Below are positions 35,838 through 46,331 of a stretch of DNA of 57,502 nucleotides, piece by piece; the stretch's first letter is position 1, and every line of letters starts with the position of its first letter. Source of the stretch: Chlamydoabsidia padenii (Eukaryota > Mucoromycota > Mucoromycetes > Mucorales > Cunninghamellaceae); assembly GCA_025330725.1 (NCBI GenBank), contig JAIWND010000072.1, positions 1 to 57,502 on the forward strand, given 5' to 3'. Under the pieces are notes generated by a model. It did not search any database and was not told the origin of the DNA. It worked only from the letters and a program-made list of their open reading frames with translations. A program made the position numbers and the translations under genes.

Positions 35838-35990
35838 GCCTCGTCCCAATAAAATCTTTGACCAGTCTGATTAAATTTAATCCCCGTCCGAATAAAAAAT
35901 TGCACTCGTCTGAAAAAAAAATTACAGTCGTCCGAATTTGTATTCCGACCGTCCGAAAAAAATTGCACATCGTCCGAATTCAAAGTTGAA
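35838..35990 (-). repeat. Right 153-bp terminal inverted repeat
   Basis: Inverted copy of 35318-35470; ends CAAAGTTGAA on the plus strand. Confidence 0.9.
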
Positions 35991-36062
35991 CGTGCTTTTT
36001 TTTTCTGCCCCCCCCCTTTTTTTACTTCTTCTTCCTCTTTTTTCTTCCATTACGCTTGTACA

Positions 36063-36970
36063 ATGCAACAACAACAACAATGGACATTCGAAAATACGTT
36101 TGCGAGTGTCCCAATTAGACCTCCTCCTCCTCATTCTGCTCCTCCTTGGACTCCTTCGCCCGCTGCCACACCTACTTCTGCTCGTGTGCCTGCACAAGTT
36201 CGTGATTATACTACATGGACTGCACAAGAGGAAGGGGTACTCATCAATCTTATGATTGACAGGTGGCGAGACATCCGCGATTGTTCGTACCCACGACAGA
36301 TCAAGGGACATTGACTTAGTCTGACTGATGCCTTGAACAACACTCCTGGAGTTGAAGGACCAAAACCAATGAGCGCAGTGAAGCGTAAATGAGCGGCTCT
36401 CAAAACACAGTACATGAACATCACCGACCAAATCGAAAACCAAACGGGTATAGGCGGTGGACCCGGTAATGAACGATGGGCACATTATGATTCGATGGCG
36501 AGAATTGTTGGCCGTGACTCGACGATAATCCCACCGGTTGTGATTGACAGTATGGCGGAACGATTTGTCAGGGTAAGAAGAAGGGACGATGCCGACAGTG
36601 ACGACGACAATGTGGATGAACCGGAACAGGAAGACGAACAAGAACAACAGCAGGAACAGCGGGGCAACAGCAGGAAGGTGGACGACGACAAAGACGACGA
36701 GCGGCATATGAGCAATTTGGGCAACGCCATGAAGCTATGCTTGATGTCGTTAGGAACATGGTCGGTGTTATGGAAGGACTCCGGGACACCTTGGAAAGAT
36801 CCATTGAAGCAGATAGGGTGGAAAGCGAACGGTCAAGACAAGAAGATAATCGCCGCCATTCCGAATTCCTTGCGGTGCTCTCTTCCTTCCGTGCCGAATC
36901 AAACACCACCAGCACCAGCAACGACAACGACAACACTACCAGCACCGACAACACTACCAGCAATAATTAG
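36063..36970 (+). pseudogene. Myb/SANT-like DNA-binding protein gene, broken
   Basis: After a Gln and Pro/Ser-rich start the frame has the helix W-T-x-x-E-E (TTWTAQEEGVLINLMIDR) typical of Myb/SANT-like DNA-binding domains, followed by a KRK.AALKTQYMNIT helix. Two in-frame TGA codons (36312-36314 and about 36390-36392) interrupt it. At the second the family has a conserved Trp. Near 36660 the coding frame shifts by one base. Downstream the other frame encodes a coiled region (LDVVRNMVGVMEGLRDTLER, then EADRVESERSR) and an Asn/Thr-rich end at 36970. Proteins of this type often accompany Harbinger-type transposons or act as regulators. This copy is dead. It starts 73 bp after the mariner remnant. 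Confidence 0.65.
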
Positions 36971-37293
36971 CATAAATGTATTTTATAGTATATATTTGTT
37001 TGATAGAACATCGGAAAATCATTTTTACATAGTTAGGACCTAATTAGGCTAATGTAATCTAACAAGCCTTACACTCCTGATTTTATTTTGCTCATCTGTT
37101 TTGCCTAAAAATTAAACTTTTTATAAAGCCGCTCTTTAAATGAAGAAATATAAGGAGTTTAGATAAATATTCTATTTGATAGAAAGATTAGGTAATTGCT
37201 TTGTTTGATAGGGTTTGACAGGTTAGTCAGGAAAGTTATTTGGTAGAGATCTCACATTAAGACAAATGGAAGTAGATATATTATGAGAATTTA
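36971..37293. other. AT-rich spacer with recurring TTTGATAG motif
   Basis: TTTGATAG or near copies occur near 36998, 37175, 37203 and 37240 (TTTGGTAG). A segment at about 37011-37060 resembles the opposite strand near 44720. This may be the tail of a transposon. Confidence 0.35.
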
Positions 37294-37774
37294 TTAAGAT
37301 GACCATTGTACTATATTTTCTGGCTTGTCTAATTCTGTCACATGCTTGCCATGTTTCCATGTATCAAAGCTATAGTCGTGATTGAGGAGGTGATAATGGT
37401 ATAAGTTGTCCTTGATTTGGCTATTGAACATTGGTACAACAAAGACAGATCTAATTATCGAATCCAGTGAACAGGCGAATAAGTCAATACTTTGTTTGAG
37501 AATTTTGTATCCAGTTCTTTTGTCAATGGTTTGGGTATCATGCAGCTTGGACCCAATGCAAATGCTTTGTTCCTTGTTGCTTGCTGATACCACCAAAAGA
37601 AGGAGCACCTTGCCATAATAAATGGAAGAATTATTTTGGTCACGCGCTTCGATATAATCACTTCGGCCATTGTTGTTTGTCTTGATACGTTCCTGGATAT
37701 TTTTGTTACTGTCGTTCATATAGTCCCACGTTAAACAACCATACACAGCACCCTAAAAATGATGTTATGCATGC

Positions 37775-37844
<70 letters not shown>

Positions 37845-38802
37845 ACATTCAAATTAAAGTCTTCCCCTACATAATCTTTGATGATTTTCATCAAAGCCGC
37901 ATTCTTGTACTTGGAAGCATCCAAAACAATTTTGTCAATACGTTGTATGCCTCTTCGGTACCGCAAGGTATAGTTGGAATGAGCAATGGTTAATACTTCC
38001 TCCGCCACTTCTTCTTCTTCTTCTGTGGATAAATCTTCGAGTGAATATGTGTCCGCAATCATATCTCTATAAAAGATATATGTCACTGCCTAAAAAACAA
38101 AATGTAAGCTATTTAATATAGTACATCGATCATAGGTGCATCTAGTATCCTCTCTCATACCTGTTTGATTGCTTGATTGTTTGACAGCGAGTTGCTTCTT
38201 TCTGTTGATGTTTTTGTTTCAATCATGTGCAGCCGCTCCGAATGACCAGTCGAGTAACCTTTAACAGGACCCTTTTCCCTGATGTCATTCGTGTACTTAC
38301 TCAACATATGTATTTTTGGGAAACAGAACCTGGACTGCAAAGATGCAGACTGTTGATTAGTAACTTTACCATAGTGCTGATTATTTATTGCTCTGGGCAT
38401 CTTACTTTGCTTTGTTTTTCGAATATTGGGAGCATGTCCAAAAAGAGTTTCAGAAATTGTTCAGCTTGAAGTATCGTTGCTTCATTATGATAATCAGACG
38501 TTACAGATATGTAGAAATCCCAAACGCACGTATGCACAGAGAAGCTTGTAATGGTATCAGGTCGGAAATACAACATAAGCAAATCTGTAAAAAGATTATA
38601 TTTGAAATAAATCATTGCTTTGTATTTCCATTACCTTACCTTCATATGATGTTTCAGTTCATTGAATGTCGGATTTAGTACATCATCCAAGAAAAAAACC
38701 ATTGTCAAAGCGTTTGAGATCCTTGTACCTAGGAATCAACTTCGATCTGGAAAAGAAAGAAAGTTTAGCACTCATCTCACAAATTGTGATATAAGAATCA
38801 AC
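37294..38802 (-). pseudogene. Plavaka-like transposase, C-terminal part, cut by MULE-A2
   Basis: Exons on the minus strand give FFLDDVLNPTFNELKHHMK, then SDYHNEATILQAEQFLKLFL, then PKIHMLSKYTNDIREKGPVK with YSTGHSERLHMIETK. This P-K-x-H...IR.KG....YST...ERLH block is the hallmark of Plavaka-type transposase C-termini. A further exon (38086-about 37850), an intron with a 64-base A run, and a last exon (37755-37294) follow with open frames. The 5' part stops at the MULE-A2 border (38803) and is not found on its other side. The visible part has no stop, so the copy may have been intact before it was cut. Confidence 0.65.
37778..37841 (+). repeat. 64-base A run inside an intron
   Basis: Homopolymer in the last intron of the Plavaka-like gene (T run on its coding strand). 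Confidence 0.95.
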
Positions 38803-38907
38803 GGGTGTCGATATTTTCGGGGTACCCTCAAAATTTTAGGTGTACCCTCAAAATTCTGGGGGTACACTCAAATTCGTGGCGGACTTTGGGGGTACTCTCT
38901 AAAGTTT
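38803..38907 (+). repeat. MULE-A2 left terminal repeats
   Basis: Four GGGGTACxCTC-type units; one more than in MULE-A1, where about 32 bp are missing. Confidence 0.7.
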
Positions 38908-39218
38908 TTTTTTTTTTTGTGGGAATGTCTTTTGTGATATTTAACTGACGACCTAACAAGTTTTCTACACTTCTGTATTATGTAAGGAAAAAGCAATCTC
39001 CTTTAACTATTATTCTGAAAATGGCATATCCAGTCCAGATTGTAAAGTTCAATTATGTTCTCTCCCTTTTTCATGCATCAAATTTTATTCTATTTTAGGG
39101 AAATTTGAAGAGCTTTTCGCGGATCATATTAGAACGGCATATAGTACGAATAAAAAATAAAGTAGATCAATGTTTATATAAAAACAAAAGAAAAAAAAAG
39201 AAAAAAAAAAGAAACTAA

Positions 39219-42200
39219 TTACCAGTTTTTTTTTTTGGAGGGAAGCTTTAGCTGAATAGTGAGTGGATTATCACTAGATGAAGGGACTGATATTTTCAAC
39301 TTCGACGGCTTTTCCTTCCTGTAAAGTGTTAATACTGTATTTCTGTATTTGCCGCTTAAAGGCTTGTGGATGTTTGTGACGTCGTTGGTCATATTATTCA
39401 CTTTGATCATCCTTCCCGACTCCACGTAAGAACACCAGAAGTGGATGCCGCTTTTGGCGGTGGAGCATATTCTTCCACACATGCTATACCTATCACCATT
39501 TGCATTGAATAACTCGGGATAGCTGATATCCTTATTTGGGTTGGATAAGAAGAGGAAATCCGGAAAGTAGCACTCGTTAAGGTTTTTGGATGTGTGCATT
39601 TTGAGAGAATTTGTCACGTATTCACCAAAATCTTCATAACCACAGCTTCCACTTTCAGAGAGACGTATAATGGACCAAAAAATGAACCATTTGCAAGTTT
39701 TGGACATGGTTTTTTTGTATAACTTGGTCTTTTTCGTAACTGCTACTAAAAGCTGGGTTGTCAGTCAAGAGGTGCAGAATGTCATGGCAATCCCCCATAA
39801 GACCTTCTACAAATTGGCCACTTTTCCAAACATACGCTCTTGTAACTTCCAGAGCTTGGGCAAATTGACCTTTTTTGAGTATTCATTCAGATGTTTAGCA
39901 AGTTGATTGATGCCATAAAGAAGATGATTGTCGCCAGGTGGCATGATCGTTAGCATGATCACCCGGTCTATCAGCTCCACCACACAATCAATGTAACAAG
40001 AATTGTTTTGATTGGCAAGGGCTTTGCCCATTTCATCACAAATCTTTGCCAAAGAGGAAGGAATAATTGGTATGTTTGGTCGAATCATATCGTAACTATT
40101 ACAACAAAATATGATGAATTATGAAGCTAGTTTTTTTCCAGGGCTCTTACATTTTACTATCATCATTTTTCAAAGCTTCATAGTCAAGGTCATCGGTTTC
40201 AGTGTCACTTAAAACTATAATTTTGTTTTGGCCTACTTTTGCAAACAAGAGTTTTTCAGTTATTATGTTCAGTATCTTTGATAATAATAATATAATAATG
40301 ATAATGATAGTAGTAATAATAGAAAAATTCCTTTTAAATTGTACATACCTCGAATGTCAGACTTCGCTTTTTTATCGTCAACTTTTCTTTTTCCTCAACT
40401 TCACCATATTCTTCGATTCCACCAAACATATCAAACAGGTCTTTGCTTTTTTCATATTTTTCTATTCCACCAAACATGTCAAACAAGTCTTCGTCCTTTT
40501 CTGATTCTTCAGCATCATTAGTAGGCTTGCTTAGTGAAAAATTACGGCAGGGAGGACCTTTTTTACTGCTTACTTGGTCGTCAACTAAAATAGATGAATG
40601 TTTTTCATAAATTTCAGGCTCAAGAGCTGTCACCATCGTTAGATATATATTACATATCTGGTGATGGGAAGGGGGTCAAAGTTTTTGCTCTACCTTTTTT
40701 TCTGGAATTTTTTGTTTCTTCAGTAGGGAATGATTTGATTGTGGGAGGTGCCTCGCCATCGTTCACATAATTCGGCTTCTTGACAGTTTTTTTTTTTTTA
40801 GTACCTTCTTCACCGTTCGTAGTTAGTTTTCTTTTCTTCGTATTTGTTTTATTTGGTTTTTTGACACCATAATAAAGCGAGTGGCCTTCCAAGTAGATTA
40901 GAACTGAATTTTTGTCGTTATCAAAGTAGTTTAAAAGACCCTATAAAAGAAAATTGTTAAAACTAATAACCAAATCGTGGTAAATCTTCCTGTTTTACCT
41001 TGATGCCGACCAGCAAACCTTGTTTCTTTCTTAACACACGATACAAATCGCGGTGGTATGACTCGATGGCATTCGATGTATTGGTTGGATGATGAAGAAG
41101 TGGTTTCTTCATTTTCGTCATTGCGGGAAAGATCATCGAACGCACAGTTTTACTTGACCAGAATTTGATCCATGATTCAGTTTTTGGGAACTCTTTCTTC
41201 AGTAATTTTTTGCTAGCTTTGAAATCAGTCTTAGTAGTAGCCAGTCGCAATTCGTAAACCAGTTTTTTGAGATGCACTCTTCGTTTCTTGATTGCTGCTT
41301 CTGTTTGCTCCTTAGTTTCTGCTTTTTGTTGAAGCTCCTTGGGTAAGGGAAGTACAATATCATTGGGCTTCGCCAGTTTGTTAACACCTGTTTGAAAGTG
41401 TCCAAAACACCCTTTCATATACTTTAATGCATCAGCCGGCCGTCTTCCTGTAAATGCAACAAAAGCCTCCTGGAAACCTTTTGCTTGCGCGGCTGAAAAG
41501 TCCATCACCACACCTAAAAAACCATCTTCTTTAAATTGAATTTGATACAAATGAAAAAAATCATCGAAGTATCGTTTAAATGTCAGTGTGTTTGAATGGC
41601 GGATTACGGCAACATGGAGAACGACATGACGGCCCAATTCCTTGCAGTATATGACAGAAGAACACAAATTATAGTCTCGAAAGACTTTAAACGTTACATC
41701 CACCAGGACAGGGTTGTTTTTGAAATCCAGGAATGGACGGATAGAGTCTGCCTTGATTGAGATAAAAAATTCATCGATGTTTATATTGCATACTCGAAAT
41801 ACACCAGGATTCTCTTTTTGAAGAGCAAGGAAATCCTCAATTGTTGTTTGATCTGATCGACTAATGCCATAGGATTTAGCAATTTTGCGACATTCGTACT
41901 TGGTACGGTCAAGATTTTGCAGAATAGGGTGAATGGAGCGGATAGACTTGAAACTACCAGAGCCAGGAGCATTGCCAACCACGAGGGCCTTCGCTGTTTC
42001 GTCGGGATATGATACAACCAACTCTTCAAGCTCTTTAACTTTATCTTGATGTAGGTGAAGAGGAGGGTACGTTCCGTGAGAGTGCTTTTGGGAGCCCTTT
42101 TCGATGTTAGGATACATGCGACAGGTTCCTTGTTGAAAATCAAATCTTACTTTGACATCGCATGGAACATGAGCCAAAACTTGTTTGCAATGCTTGCATT

Positions 42201-42468
42201 GGGCTTCAGTATCTGCAGCTCTATATCGTGGTCGTTTATCGATTGAATATAGAGGACATACCAAATTCATATAAAGAACAGAGCCGAGGCACACCTTCGT
42301 AACATAATGACCCCATTGAGTAGGACGACTGTTTTGTTTATGCATGCACCAGCCAATGTCCATGATGGCGCGGAGATCAGTTTTCCCATTGTCGCCTTCA
42401 AGGAGAGAAATGGTAATGTCGGCATTAGCTTCAGGAAAATGAGGGAAGTTGTTCATTGTAGGAGACAT
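39219..42468 (-). pseudogene. MULE-A2 transposase / USP-like peptidase gene, frameshifted
   Basis: Exon 1 (42468-40999) is open for 490 codons: start MSPTMNNFPHFPEANADITI, GCM-type zinc finger (KVCLGS, CKHC, HSHGTY), MULE core VDVTFKVF, VMDFSAAQ, GCFGHF, NAIESYH. Exons 2 (40940-40694) and 3 (40626-40349) follow at the same intron positions as in MULE-A1. Exon 3 here has lost one base near 40384, a lesion A1 lacks. The USP-like part carries NNSCYIDCVVEL, SGIHFWCSYV and NTVLTLYRKE in different frames, with the same shifts as A1. The transposase exon could still be translated on its own, so this copy might supply a transposase lacking the peptidase. No peptidase could be made without frameshifting. 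Confidence 0.75.
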
Positions 42469-42699
42469 GGCTAATAGAATAACTGAAAATGAAGTGCTTT
42501 ATTTGAAAGTTCTTTGTAGAGTTTTATATAAAGTCATAATTATGGGCTGGTACCCCGTGCCACCAAACTTCGGGAGCCCCAATTTTTTTTTTGTCCCAAT
42601 GCCACTAAATATTACTACACCAGACGAAAGCAAACTACTATTAACACGTACCAGTATCATTGGTTGTGATAGCATGACCAGTGCTATATCTGCAAGCTT

Positions 42700-42867
42700 T
42701 GGAGGCATTCCCTAATTTCTGAAAGACTTTCAGGGTAGACCTGAATTTATAACAAAATTTGGGGGTACACCTAAAATTATAATACAATTTGGGGGTACAC
42801 CTGAATTTATAATACAATTTGAGGGTACACTCAGCTGTCTGAGTGTACCCCCAAAATACCCCCTCCC
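42700..42867 (-). repeat. MULE-A2 right terminal repeats
   Basis: GGGGGTACACCT-type units at 30-bp spacing, then GAGGGTACACTC, a short palindromic centre, GAGTGTACCCCC and the terminal inverted repeat. Confidence 0.75.
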
Positions 42868-42938
42868 ATAATAAAAGATACATTGAAACCTCGTATTCAT
42901 ATACAAAGACAACTCAGAAAGTTCTCAAATGAACGCAT

Positions 42939-43888
42939 TTGTATCACTACAATCGGGTAAGGCTCGATTTAGTGACATTTGTGATCCTTGAGCACTATTA
43001 CAGGAAGCTAGCAAAAAAGTACCAAGTAACCGTTGTTTTTCGACAGGAAAGTACGACGTTTGAAAAAAGATTCACAGAAGAATGGGCCAAGGGGATGCGT
43101 GCCACGGTGTCTGGGGTAAATTATGCAGCAGATTTAAATAGATGGTTGTGTGGATGCCCAGCATTCATTCGAAGTTCCGTTTGTCAATGCAAGCATTTGA
43201 CTCACGCGTATGTAGCAACATCAAGACCCAGCATCATCAGAAGTCATTTTATCAAGAGATCAAACATACCGCCATTTATTACTTTATTACAGGTATGAAT
43301 CACTCTAAAACTACGTTTGACTAATTCTATTCATGTATAACTATGTATCCCAAAGACAGTCAATCCCAACCCGCATCATCCTGGTTCCCATCCGCAAGAA
43401 GATCATCTTCCAAGCCCACTTTTGCACCGACCTAGAGTATATGCCAATCTTGACAATGCAATGGAAAGGGAGCAAGAAGAATTAATATTGCCAGTACGAA
43501 GAACCCGCCCACGCCACCACCATCACAGTACACCAACACCAAAGTGATTACCGAAGAGGAGATCATTGTTGTGGATGATGAAACGGACGATAAAGAGCAA
43601 GTACCTGTAGTGGACAACGAAGCAAGCTTTCGTAAATCGGAGGAGAGGTACCAGGCCAACAGAAGCAGAATCAGACAGGGACGAGAAGACGGCACAAGGA
43701 TGCAAGAAGAGAATTTGAGATTACAGGAGGCATTGACAAGAAACCAAGAAGATATAGACAGAGAAGTGGAAGCCGAAGAGCAAACAAAAGAGGAGTACGT
43801 CGACATGCTGGCAAGTAACCCAAACCAAGCAGCTGTCCTCGAAAGAGCTACGCGCAAGAAAATATGGATGCCTATTTGTCCTCCGTGA
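42939..43888 (+). pseudogene. SWIM-finger transposase C-terminus, truncated
   Basis: The frame encodes TEEWAKGMRATVSGVNYAAD then WLCGCPAFIRSSVCQCKHLT, a SWIM-type CxC..CxCKH zinc finger, and RSHFIKRSNIPPF. SWIM fingers are common at the C-terminus of MULE-type transposases. A 64-bp intron (about 43294-43357, GTATGA..AAAG) joins it to PNPHHPGSHPQEDHLPSPLL, RPRVYANLDNAMEREQEELI and an arginine/histidine-rich stretch ending at a TGA near 43548. Another frame then carries an acidic, coiled segment (ITEEEIIVVDDETDD) to 43888, so a frameshift is likely. The catalytic core is absent: the MULE-A2 right end lies 72 bp upstream. Confidence 0.6.
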
Positions 43889-44212
43889 TCACTGCACGTC
43901 GTCAAAATACTTTGTAAAGGACTTGGGGTGACTGGAATGATCATACAACAAACATTTAGATTAGTACCACCGACAAGACCTATTATTAAGCATATAATAT
44001 AATATAACAATCACTTCCCGTTGAAGCAAACAATATGTAAAAAGTTGTTGAAAAGGAGCAGCGCAATTAAAATATTCATGCGTTGTGGTCAAATCGTTGT
44101 GGTGCATTTGGGAGTGGTGATATCAACGAGAGTCGTTACGATATAGTTCTTTTTTTTTTTGTTTAAAGGTATAAGTTTTATTTCAACAAGAAAAAAAACT
44201 ATTATAAACTAT
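43889..44212. other. AT-rich spacer
   Basis: No gene recognised. Contains a palindromic TATAATATAATATA stretch and a T run near 44150. Confidence 0.4.
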
Positions 44213-44463
44213 TCTACATCTTCTGTCACTATTCCTTCCCGCCAATGCAGTCGATGTAAACGTCGAATAGCATGGGTTGTGTTCCATGGGAGGTTGTCGA
44301 TCGTACATGTCCAGTGTAGTTGCCATACTACCATCAAGATTTCACCGAGTCGTTTCAATACAAATGGGTTACGATATAGTTCGTTGTAGTCGGAGTAGAC
44401 ATACCGAGTAAAATTGCGAAATGGCCTGTCGGAGTTTAATTCACCCGTGATTTTCGGGGGAAG
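44213..44463 (-). pseudogene. Transposon-protein C-terminal fragment sharing a block with 27.8 kb
   Basis: Open minus-strand frame without a start Met: PFRNFTRYVYSDYNELYRNP, then RLGEILMVVWQLHWTCTIDN, LPWNTTHA and a basic tail ending at a stop. The second and third blocks match the remnant at 27563-27900. It resembles the C-terminus of a LINE ORF2 protein, but the family is not certain. Confidence 0.5.
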
Positions 44464-44921
44464 CTAAGGTCTCGTTTACATAAACCATCATATACGATGG
44501 ACTATAGATGTTACAGATATCATTGTAATTTTTACATATTGAGTATATTAGATTTCACGTATGTCACCAGGGTCATTAGGCGATTATGCATTTTATCAGG
44601 ACAAATAGCTTGACAAAAAAAAGAGCCTATCAAGTGGAGGGAGGGTATCCTATCTTGTCTGATTTGCCTAATTAGGTTGGTTAGGTCCTAGCTGACCTGA
44701 TACAGTTTTCCGATGCCTGTCCAAGAATTCATCCATTGGTAAAGTCAAGAAGCCACCCCGAGAGGAAGAATCATCGTTCGTGTTGAAGCCAAATACTGTA
44801 TGTCGGAAGCCTGGATGATCCTTGAGAACTCCGCCGAGTGTGTCAGCTTCCGTTTTAAATACTCTTGAACTCCGTTTAAAAACAAAAAGCAAAAAACAAC
44901 CTTCGGTTTTTTCTTTCGACA
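44464..44921. other. intergenic region upstream of the PIN-domain gene
   Basis: Contains a short minus-strand frame (44668 to about 44919, GFRHTVFGFNTNDD and similar) with no recognised family, and AT-rich sequence. The promoter of the PIN gene should lie at its right end. Confidence 0.4.
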
Positions 44922-46014
44922 ATGGATTCGCTTATGGACATTGACGGTCCCGATTTTATTCTAGAAGTCAATGAAGCTATTGCAGCTGTTCGTTTAAAAA
45001 AAACCGGCGAAACATGTGAAACGTTTTCCCAACAAACAGCCATTGCTTGTAAGAAAAAAAAAAAGTATCTTTAACTGCATTCTTTTTGTTGTCTTTGCTT
45101 ACCTCCTCCACATGCATTAGTCTGCTTTCAAAAAGTGGCTGTTGTGGATACCAATTTTCTGATTTCAAATCTGAGCTATCTTATACAGTTGCTACAGCAA
45201 GCTGAACAACAGCAAGATTCTCTTTTGATTGTAATACCTTGGACAGTAGTTTTAGAGTTAGATGGACTAAAAAATAGTCAACGCGTTAGTAACTCAACTG
45301 ATCGACTTGGAGATCTCGCTAGAAAGGCCACGCGGTTTTTGGAAGCAACATTTCAACGAAAATCCCCAGCATTACGCGGTCAAAGAAGTGACGAAACGTT
45401 TGACCGGGAATCAAGTCAGAAAGTGAGTATCTGAAAAATCGAAAACGGAATCAACGTTTAATTAGTAATCTTTTGGGGAACGCCTGGGGGGGGGGACAAC
45501 AACAGGTAATGGGTGACGACCGTATTCTTGATTGTTGCTTGTATTTCAGATACCACTTGGAAAAACCTGTACTTTTATTATCGAATGATCGAAATCTTTC
45601 TATAAAGGCAATGATACACCATATCGATGCTTTGTCCGCCGAGTCTAAATCCAGAATGACGGAGCTTCTTGATCTGGTTTCGAAAGGGCAAAAGGTAAAG
45701 CTTCTTTTTTGTCACATTTCGAACACTAACGACTCCCCCCCCCCTTTTTTTTTTTTAAAAAAAAAGGGAATGTTAATTGACCCCTCATTTACAAAAGGTT
45801 CCGAATATATCATTGATGAAGATGAAGATATGATGGATATAGAAGATAATAACAATCATCCCAAGGAGCATAATGTTCCTTTATCCGGTACCAGTCTTTC
45901 TCGATATGCAGGCACTATTCCTACAACAATCGAGCGTCCACAAAGCACAATACCTTCACGTGCACATTGGTACAACGAATACTATCGTCAAGGTTTAGAT
46001 CTGAAGAAAAAATG
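44922..46014 (+). CDS. PIN-domain ribonuclease, Swt1-like
   Basis: Exons are 44922-45048, 45121-45423, 45506-45694 and about 45768-46014; all phases fit. The PIN fold begins at VAVVDTNFLISNLSYL, with the first metal-binding Asp in DTN. IPWTVVLELDGLK (second acidic site) and GDDRILDCCLYF follow, then LLSNDRNLSIKAM with the third acidic residue in NDRN. This order fits the PIN domains of Swt1 and related nuclear RNA-quality-control endonucleases. Swt1 is usually longer because of an added C-terminal domain; here the tail is short and acidic (DEDEDMMDIEDNNN), so another small PIN family such as Nmd4 is possible. Two introns carry odd homopolymers by the acceptor (about G10; C10 T12 A9). The gene converges with NOT2. 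Confidence 0.75.
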
Positions 46015-46331
46015 AATCTCCTAGTCGATTTCAATATTCCATAAACACAGTGTGTATCATCTTATATAGCCTGCATTAAACTTTCTTATTTTATTTTTTT
46101 TAACAAAGTGATGTATGGTGAAGCTACCTCATTCCAAGCCTGCATCTTCCCCATATTTCGTATTTCAACATCAATATATATGCTCATATACTGGAACCCA
46201 ATATTCCCAACTGTTCAAGAAAAACGAAAGAGCAAAGTAAATGAACTTTATTTGTAGCACAAAGCATAGCAAACCAAGTCAAACTGTGGATGAAGTCTTT
46301 GTTTTTTGTTTTTTTTTGTTTTTTTTTTGCA
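46015..46331. other. convergent intergenic region
   Basis: Between the 3' ends of the PIN gene (+) and NOT2 (-). AT-rich, probably holding both 3' UTRs. Nothing else seen. Confidence 0.5.

Larger units (their letters stand above)
35318..35990. mobile_element. Internally deleted Tc1/mariner-like element with long inverted repeats
   Basis: Two 153-bp arms, 35318-35470 and 35838-35990, are inverted copies that appear identical when read base by base. Between them is a 367-bp core with the end of a Tc1/mariner transposase. A full element should be over 1 kb, so most of the gene is deleted. No clear TA duplication is visible at the ends. Confidence 0.85.
38803..42867 (-). mobile_element. MULE-A2, second copy of the Mutator-like family A
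   Basis: Left end GGGTGTCGATATTTTCGGGG and right end CCAAAATACCCCCTCCC are shared with MULE-A1. The two copies are nearly identical over most of their length. The 9-bp flanks (AGAATCAAC left, ATAATAAAA right) match at only six of nine positions, so no clear target duplication. The left flank is Plavaka-like and the right flank is a SWIM-type transposase. Confidence 0.88.

Noticed and set aside
37778..37841. A run as a retrotransposon poly(A) tail
   Set aside because: It lies inside an intron with clean splice borders and open frames on both sides, with no retrotransposon sequence upstream.
44668..44919. Minus-strand frame of about 84 residues
   Set aside because: Lacks an ATG start, overlaps the first exon of the PIN gene at its head and shows no known domain.
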